Source of the DNA: Sipunculus nudus
Lineage: Eukaryota > Annelida > Sipuncula > Golfingiida > Sipunculidae
Direction of reading: 5' to 3'
Assembly (NCBI GenBank): GCA_026874595.1
Contig: CM049314.1
Span: 1,513,318-1,577,317 of the forward strand
Length of the DNA: 64,000 nt
Shown here in pieces: positions 56,433 to 64,000 of the stretch. The notes under the pieces were generated by a model. It was given only the letters and a program-made list of their open reading frames with translations. It searched no databases and was not told where the DNA came from. Every line of letters begins with the position of its first letter. Position 1 is the first letter of the stretch. Made by a program: the position numbers and the translations under genes.

Positions 56433-57598
56433 TTACAATCGAGTTTTTAAAACAGCGGGTTGCTCGGTACCTGAATGGCGTTTAACATATAATCCTTTGG
56501 TGGATCCTTTCCTTTGTTTTGCCCTTGGGCTTTTATTATCTGAAATTTCTTGACTGGTTCCACTAGAGTCAGGGTGCTTATTTGTCTGTACTTCTTTGTG
56601 GTGTCGTGCTAACAACGGTCTGTGAATCCTCAGGGTGTCAGAGTCGGATATTTCTGTCTGGTTTTCTAATGGGCGATAAAATGAGCCATAATCGATAGTC
56701 CTACTAAGCCTCGAAGGATCTGTATATCTAAAAGTTCCAAAGTCCATAGCTACTTTGCTGGACGCATGATCTGCAGAGGATGTCGAATTTTTATCATCTC
56801 CAGACAAATGCCCATTAGAAGTTATTGAGTCTTCTCTTACGTCTACATGACCCGTATTCCTCTCAGTTGAAGGCACTTTAATTGCACCAGGACTTTGATT
56901 ATTAATAGAAGAACGTCTGCTGATGATATTTACAGATGTGGGAATATTCACATATACAGCCTCTTCTGATGCACGGTCATTGGAAACTTCAGAACTAGAA
57001 CGACTGATAGAAGGTTTAAGTTTATTCTTAATTCTCGACGTTATACCTTCAGACTTAAATGAGACCGAAGCTTCACCAGTTTTATTGCCATTATTTGCAT
57101 CAGTTTTTGACAAATCAGTTGTATTTGAGGCAGGAGTGTTCATAGGTTGTGTTCCAAGTTTGGGTTCTCCCTCTGGGTTGCCACCTAATGTATCAGCCCA
57201 GCTTGAACTCAACAGCATGACTTCTTTCGAATAGGCATTTGTAGGAATCCTTGGTCGAGCTTTGGTAATATGTCCACCTAGTGGTCTTCTTCTGGTTTCT
57301 TCGCTTGGATCTGGAACAGTCAGTATCCAGAGTTTGTTGTTTTGGGAGTACATATTGTATGCAAAATCACTTGACCATGTCCTGACCGTGTTGTATGGTG
57401 TGATATATCTGGCCCCGTGACTTGTCACCCATTGTGTAGTGCCAGCTTCCACATCAAGCTTTGCTTCTCTTTGACACCCTCGAAACCAGTGATGGAACAC
57501 GCGACGGTAAAGGCACACGCATGCTACTCCCAGTAACACAAAGGCTAAGATAGAGGCAAATGCAATCACAACGACAGTCCCTTCTTCAGACCGTTGCC
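56433..57598 (-). CDS. Mucin-like gene, last exon: membrane span and cytoplasmic tail
   Basis: Starts GQRSEEGT, then a membrane span of about 23 residues, CVCLYRRVFHHWFRGC (possible palmitoylation site), and a tail with WVTSHGARYITPYN, KLWILTVPDP, DPSRLSRTIDYGSFYRP and LRIHRPLLARHH; stop TAA at 56435-56433. The tail is polar and Ser-rich with several tyrosines and a dileucine-like RPLL, compatible with trafficking or signalling roles, but I recognise no named domain. Confidence 0.85.
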
Positions 57599-60500
57599 CT
57601 GTACAAAAGCAAATATTTTCATGTAAAAGCATTTTGTCAGAGACCCTTTTATCAATAGAGAAAATAAAAAAGAATTCTTAAATAATTTTTGTACCTTAAT
57701 GGCAAATTAACGGCTCCTTTGGGACATTTTATTTCGTACAATATAAGACAAATTACGTCTAACTAAGTATTAAGTATAATCGACAAAACAGTTCAATACA
57801 TTCAAATACGTATTTTGCAAGTATTTTGGTACGGCAATATCAGCTAATGCCAGCGTTTATGAACGAAAAAAAAAAATTAATGCCTACCTTCTAGGCTTGT
57901 TGTTGTCTCTGTGGTAGAAAACCCACCTTCACTAGTAGATGTCATCAAGGGTTTGATCCAAATGGTGACCGGAGTAGTTACAGGTACATCAGTCAAGCTA
58001 ACTGGTATACTTCCCATTGAAGACGGATTAGTTGACGTTGATATAACAGATCTTGTTGTGGAAACCAGTGTTGTTCGGATCGATGATGTCATGTCAGCGA
58101 TAGATGAGGTTTCAAAAGCGAATCCTGTTGTTGATTCATCCTCAGTAGATGCTTTAGAAGATAGTTCTGTCAAACCTGTGGATGCTCCTTCAGCTGAAAT
58201 GTCAGTTGTTTTAAGCGTGGATGAACCTATTGGGACAGACGTTGATTGTCCAATGGTAGAGGGAATAGAGCTCGTTTCATGAAGGTCTGTTGTTACAGAT
58301 TCCGAGTAAGCCTTAGAATAGGTGGTCGAAATTATCCTTTCCTTTGTATCGGTTGTCTTCAGAGTCTTTGCTCCTTCTGAGGAAGTTGTTGTTATAACAT
58401 CATCTCTAGAAGTTGGGTAGTGTATTTTCGTTGCTTCTATATATAAATCAGTTGGTGAATACATTGATGTTTCTGGTGTTTTTGTCGTGCCCATACTTGT
58501 TGTCTCCATGAGTAGTTCCGTTATAGCGACATGTTTAGCTGAACTTACCTGTGTACTTTCAGTTGTTGGAAAAACAGATGTTTCTCTTCCTACATGAGAT
58601 GTAGGGCTGATAATAGCACTACTTTTTGTCAGCATTACTGTTGTTACATGGGGTATGGTGCTAGGATGCCAAATCAAACCCTCTTCCGACGTGTAATGTT
58701 GCGTTGTATCCTGTCTCGGGGTGGTAATCGAAATGACTTTCTCAGTAGAAAAGAAACCTTTACCACCTGTTGTTAAATGTATTGTCGAAAATAAATTACC
58801 CTCTGTTGTCACATCAATTTGTTTATCTGTTGTTTCAATTTCAGAAGTTTGTACATCCTCTTTCATTGTTGAAATAAACGTGGTGGGTACATCTGATGTT
58901 GAATATTTTCTAAGTGGAGTATGTAGGTCACCCATAATGGACACATATGTTGTGGGACGTGTTGTTGTATATTTTAAAAATATTTTACTTTCTGATGTAG
59001 ATAGATGTTTAGTCGTGAGTTCTTTATCAGTTGACAAAAACGTAGTTGGAGATACAGACGTTTCAGCTTCCGAATACATGTGTGATTCTGTGTATGACAA
59101 AGGTATAGTACTGCTAAATACCGATGTACTGAGGGATATAGATATCTCATGGGGACTATCCGCCAATGTCGAAACGCTGGAGACAGAGGGCGAGGCGGTC
59201 TCTGAGAAATCACTGCTCAATGAAAGGTGAACATCAGTAGACTTTGAGGAAAGATAACTCCTAAACGTCGATGATCTATTGGTCGATAGCATCGACTCAA
59301 TAGCTGTACTCACCGTAAATGAGTCGTTCATTTCAAGTTGCAATTCTTTCGTATTTGTTAATGTGTCATTTATTCTTGATATCCATTCAGTCGGGAGGGC
59401 TGAGGTATATGAGGTTATATTTGCTCCTTGACTAGTGTTAATCATCCCTTCTGACCTTGAATCTAATGTAAAGGTCGTTTCAGGCAAGGAAGCAGTATGG
59501 CTACCCGTTAATGCTGTGGAATGGTATGATACTTGTGCTGTTGAGTTTTCAGACGAAGCTACTTCCTCAGTTGCAGCAATTGTAGCATTTTTCGAAATTT
59601 CCTGAGACAGAGTGGTAAGTTGTGTGATATTTATTGATGAAACAGAAAATATCTTTGTTGTTTCTGTCGAATTAGATAACACTTTGGTTATCGTTGGTGT
59701 TTCTGCGGTTGCAGATTGAACACGGGACCCGCTGTCCTGGAGAGTAACGTTCGCACTTGGCACATCTGAAGTGTTACTTGCCTCAGGAAATGTAATATGA
59801 TACTCTCCCGTTGAATTGATATTCTGCACAACAGAAAACCCAGGTTCATACACAGAGGTTACAACGTTGGTATTTGAAGGAGAATGCGTTGTTGGTCCAC
59901 TTCCATTTATACTGTACATTGAAGTGACGTTGTTCTCAGATACTGAATTCCAAATGTATGTTATACCAGAAAGGGCAGATCCGTTCATGGTGTATGTTAA
60001 TAAACCTGTAAATTCCTTAGTTAATGCAAGAGAATGGTTTAACAAACTAGAGGTATTGATGTGTGAAACTGATTCTGAAATCGGAACTTTAGTTTGTGAT
60101 TCTAGAGTTGTACTTGATGTATTGCTTGTTGTAGGAGTAGTCAGGGGAAAAGATTTTAGAGTGAACTTCTCTGTCGTGATGTTTGCAGGTGCAGTTTGGT
60201 TTATACCGTTAGTAGTTGTAGAAAAGACAGGGGAAGGTCCTAGTTTGTCACCTGTGTTATTGTTGGCAGGAGTCACAGTGGAATTGAATATATCAGAGCT
60301 ACCAATAGAAGCTTTTGTTTCATAGTCAAGACTCCTGGAGCTATTTTTGCTGTAAGCAGCAACAGACCACGCTGTTGAACTATCTGTTGATTTTGCAGTA
60401 ACAGTATATATGTTCAAAGGTAATTTAGAGCCGGTTGTAGGAATGGCAGTGGCATCTGTAATATTATGTTCATTTGTGATATTGTAGGCAGTAGCCGGGG

Positions 60501-63500
60501 ATGCCGAAATAACCCTGGGCGAATCAGATTCATTTTGTTTTACTCCTTGAGTATTTGAAAAGTTTGTAGTAAATGCAATTGCACTAAAAGTTTCAGTAAA
60601 TTCTTCGTGTGTTCTCGTGTTGTTCAAAGATAAATACATAGAGGAAGTTTGACTTATATCTGGTATATTCTCTGATGTTCGTGTGACTGACTCTATTGTT
60701 GCTGTTGCTTGATTTGTACCGTTGCGTACATTTCGGGTCACATTAGTCCAGCTGGTCGAGCTAGTGACACCATTCACACTAACTGCTCCGTAACTTGGAG
60801 TGTCTGTTGCTGAGTTTTCTGTGGAGTTCAAATTGTGAGACGTAATGTTAGGATGGGGATAGAATTGAGAAGAGTTAGTTTCAGCCCAGACAGAGCCAGC
60901 ACTGCTCCAAACCATGGCTGTTTCGCTGACGTTTCTAACAGCAACGGTTGGCTTAGATGCGTAATTCGTAGAATTCTCAGCCGTAATAACATCAGGCAGT
61001 GTTGTCATGTCGAAAGGATCGTTTGTAGTAGACCCAAATGATCCACTGAGAGTCTTACTTGAAATATGCGTTTCATGCGTTGTCATTTGATGCATTTCCG
61101 ATGACTTTAATTCTCCGGGGCGATCTTCGTCCCCAGACCCTGTGGTGGCAAAATAAGACGTAATTAAATGACTGTACAAATTACTTCCAGTTGTGAGGCG
61201 TTGTGTACGAGAGTGAAAGACAACGGTGCCACCATCTCCATCAACTGTGGTTGTATGCTGGTCTTGCAGAACAGACGGAGTGCCAGCTGTGTAAGTTAAT
61301 GATGCCATGCTGGTGTTAGTACTTTTAGATGTTAGAACACTTTTACCCTCCTCTGTGTACGTGCTTTCTTGTAAAAGCACATCGGTTAGTGTTGTTTCAG
61401 GCATTTGTGCAGATGTACCTTTAGTGAGATGAATGGTTTGATTATTCATATCAGTTTTGTTTACTCTGGGCAGTGAATCGGCTGTGGTCAATGATGTTCC
61501 ATCAGGCGAAAAAGTTTTACCTGCTCTAGAAGTAGTAGTATTATACGGACCACTTTGAGTGGACTTGGTCAAGGCATGAGATATGGTTCCGACATAAGCT
61601 TTATGTGTTACGTCTGTGGTAGTTTCAAGCGTAGTGCCATTCAATACTGCAGTGCTTGCATTATGTGAATGGTCAGTTCGTGAACCTAGTGTAACAGATG
61701 TTAACGTGATACCCTGTTGTGTTAATGTAGTGCTTTCATGAGTTTTAATATCCACTGAAGACACCGTGAAAGATACATTCCATGCATCAACTGAGTTATT
61801 AGTAGTAGTTTTGTGTTCCACATGTGTTGCCATTCTTGATGTGACACTTCCATTAGCAGTTGTAGACCGAAGGTTGGATAGAGGTTGCAAGGTAGTGAAA
61901 TGTTTGGATGGTTGGGACCCGAAATTTTCAGCTGTAGCTTGTGTAGGACTAGTTGTATCATTTACTGTTATTATGTTACTCGTATTTTCAAAGGAGAATG
62001 ATTTCGAAGCAGTATCTGTCATAACCTTTGTCATTCCCGACTTGGTGGTAGGAGCCATAGAAGCCTTTGTCGTACAATTATCATGTTCTTTTGGAAGTGT
62101 TAATGTACTCAGACGTTTTTCAGATGTAACATTCAAACGTAATGCCATTGTAGGTGTATTTTCCGATGACACATTCGAAACTAAGGTGTTTATTGTAACC
62201 CTTCTCGTCATGAATACAGTCTGTTCAGTAACATATTGTACTGTGTTATTGGGCAGTGCTGTGATTCCTTTAAATCCGAGGGAAGAAGTAACACCCGATG
62301 TATGAGTGGCATAATCTGGACCCTTGTTACCTGAAGGCACTGTAATGGAGCCTTCCGTTACTGAAAAGGAAGATTCAGTAAACTCTGAATCCATGACTAC
62401 TGTTGTTGTCGATACGGGTGAATAAGTTGTGGTTACATCCTCTTTCTTATCTAGATAAGTAGATGTGTGAATAAACGACCTACTGGGTGCACTTACTGTG
62501 CTTTCAGTTTTATTTTTGTTCCCTTCAAAACTCAGTGTTTTTGTGCGACCTGTTATCCAATTGCCTTTTTCAGCCGATGATTTGAAGGACGCAGATTTTT
62601 CCAAAGGTTGTGTGGTATCAAAACCGGAGTCGTCTTTGGTAAAATACCGAATGTCATAAACTGTTGTTACTTGATTAAATGTGCTATCTCTAATGTCAGT
62701 CTGGGCCTGAACGTCAGTTTGTGTCATTGCTAAATTAGCTCTAGTACTCCCGTCAGAAGAACCTGCAGCGGTGCTGCCCGTCGTAAAGTTATATGTCGTT
62801 ATTGAATTATATAATGCATGTGTCTCTGTAGATTTTGTTTTTGTATCTCCCTCTGCAATGGAGGTAACACTTCCCTCTGAAGCTTTCTCCTCACTGGAAG
62901 TCATATTGTTTGTGCTACTCAGTGCAGATATAGTGGCATTATGTTTTGATGCATTGTCAACGGTAGGAGTCACGATGTGTAGATTTCCTCTTGTTGTCAA
63001 GGTATTACTCTGTTTGAAAGCATTGTCTGTACTCGTCGTCTCTGTGACATCAGTATATAAAAGTGATGAGGGGTGACTTTGCACCATACCCTCTGTCAGA
63101 TTGCCCTCTAGAGCACCAGGTACAGTTGCCTCCGTAGACAACATATCAACACTGTATTTTAGAGGAATATCTGGTGATATGCTAGGCTCAGAAAAACCTT
63201 TAACTTTAGTTACTGCTTTCATCACTCCAATGGGAATATCGTTTGTGGTATTTAAAAGATTTTCAACCGCTGATGTCGTATCAGATGTGCTCGTGCTTTC
63301 ATTAATCGGATATACATCATTTAGTGCCGTACCGGAAGAGGAGGAGGAAAGTGTACCTGGGTGCATTGTAAATGGACTAAGAGAATCAGTTCCTATTACT
63401 GATCTTTTTGTTCCTGATGAGGATGCTTTTATTGAAGAATTAGATTTTAAAATTTCCGACGTCATCTGAGTACCTTTCGCATAGAGTGCGGTTTTCTCCG

Positions 63501-64000
63501 ATAGAATTAATGTTTCTGAATTACCTATTAAGGGTGTGGTGCTAGTCTCTATTGGTGATACTGTTGGATAACTTTTAGCTATGAAAAAGCCATTTTCGTC
63601 TTCTGTGAACGAAATGTTCTTGGTGTTTGCAAGAGAATTATTGTAACTTTCTGAACTAGAAATTGCTGTCATATTCGTTGTGGAATAATTGGGTTTAGTG
63701 TTTCTATAACTCAGGGTAGTTTGAATACCTTCTGAAGACACAGGGTTGTCATGTACAGTTTGATCGTAATTCGGAGGAACAATACTGATTATTGACTTTG
63801 TTGATACATTAGTCTCATTCGCAATCAAAGCAGTGCTGGCATTCTCTGACGGAAATGTCCGATTTGTATGAGGAGATAACATGTTCCTTTCTGAGTATGC
63901 TGCGGAAGCTGTTTTGCCACCACTCTCCGGAGAATTGGTAGTCATACGAAGTTCTGGGGTTAAGTGATTTTCATTTTCCGTAAATATCGATACTTGAGAG
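56433..64000 (-). CDS. Transmembrane mucin-like protein, 3' part of gene
   Basis: Two exons in the window, 57888-64000 (open at the right edge) and 56433-57598, joined in phase through a GGG codon: donor GTAGGC, acceptor TTTTGTACAG. At least 2,037 ectodomain residues are dominated by Ser and Thr with many N-x-S/T sequons and almost no cysteine, as expected for a heavily O-glycosylated, extended mucin domain. One membrane span (VVVIAFASILAFVLLGVACV) is followed by a Cys/Arg-rich border and a tail of about 350 residues. No SEA, EGF or von Willebrand domain is visible in the window. Likely a surface mucin; its N-terminus, signal peptide and any adhesive domains are outside. The gene converges on the SLC5 gene (tail to tail). 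Confidence 0.85.
57599..57887 (-). other. Intron of the mucin-like gene
   Basis: GT-AG intron of 289 bp, AT-rich, phase 1. It separates the ectodomain exon from the membrane exon. Confidence 0.85.
57888..64000 (-). CDS. Mucin-like gene, giant Ser/Thr-rich exon (partial)
   Basis: More than 6.1 kb without a stop. The Met at 63945 is not the start: the frame stays open to the window edge (reads SQVSIFTENENHLTPELR before it). The composition is Thr/Ser-rich with scattered Asn, no strict tandem repeat and one visible Cys (EHDNCTTK). Non-repetitive sequence of this length under one frame argues for real coding selection. It ends with SLEG at donor GTAGGC. Confidence 0.88.

Noticed and set aside
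57911-63469. Plus-strand ORFs (60-179 codons) opposite the mucin exon
   Set aside because: Antisense shadows of the Ser/Thr-rich coding strand; Val-rich composition follows from complementary codons.
63945-63945. Met at 63945 as the start of the mucin-like protein
   Set aside because: The frame is open upstream to the window edge with the same composition and no signal peptide follows this Met.

Overview
The window looks like nuclear DNA of an invertebrate animal, most likely a bivalve or other mollusc. Evidence: genes split by GT-AG introns, a GT11 fucosyltransferase, an SLC5 transporter, a giant membrane mucin, Penelope-like and CR1-like retroelement remains, hammerhead ribozymes, and very many TA microsatellites and minisatellites. 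Species cannot be named from the sequence.

Layout. (1) 1-13.8 kb: two identical single-exon alpha-1,2-fucosyltransferase-like genes (435-1424 and 10490-11479, both +) lie 10,055 bp apart in a segmental duplication. Each is followed by the same defective Penelope-like element, whose ends carry hammerhead ribozyme motifs in inverted orientation. A 2,388-bp tandem duplication adds a third partial copy of the element at 4780-5883. (2) 13.8-30.9 kb: no gene seen. This stretch holds a 67-bp minisatellite (about 23 copies), a 700-bp AAT/ATT tract, small tandem arrays, a tRNA-derived SINE-like piece and a possible inverted-repeat transposon. (3) 30,895-52,174 (+): one complete SLC5 (sodium-coupled solute transporter) gene. 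I reconstructed it as 16 coding exons with all phases consistent, giving 628 residues, closest in layout to the SMVT/SMCT branch (SLC5A6/SLC5A8). Six of its introns hold minisatellites. Two are unusual: intron 7 is filled with about 33 copies of the exon-8 splice acceptor plus the first codons of exon 8, and intron 13 with about nine 169-bp units built from the end of exon 13 and its splice donor. (4) 52.2-56.4 kb: intergenic, with a frameshifted CR1/Jockey-type LINE fragment and a second family of hammerhead ribozyme beside a TA tract. (5) 56,433-64,000 (-): the 3' part of a transmembrane mucin-like gene. A single giant Ser/Thr-rich exon runs off the right edge, and a last exon codes for the membrane span and a cytoplasmic tail of about 350 residues.

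The three gene types could all act at epithelial or mucosal surfaces (glycan capping, nutrient uptake, mucin coat). That is inference only; nothing in the sequence shows co-regulation. The most striking structures are the two splice-site-derived arrays in the transporter gene and the two hammerhead families.
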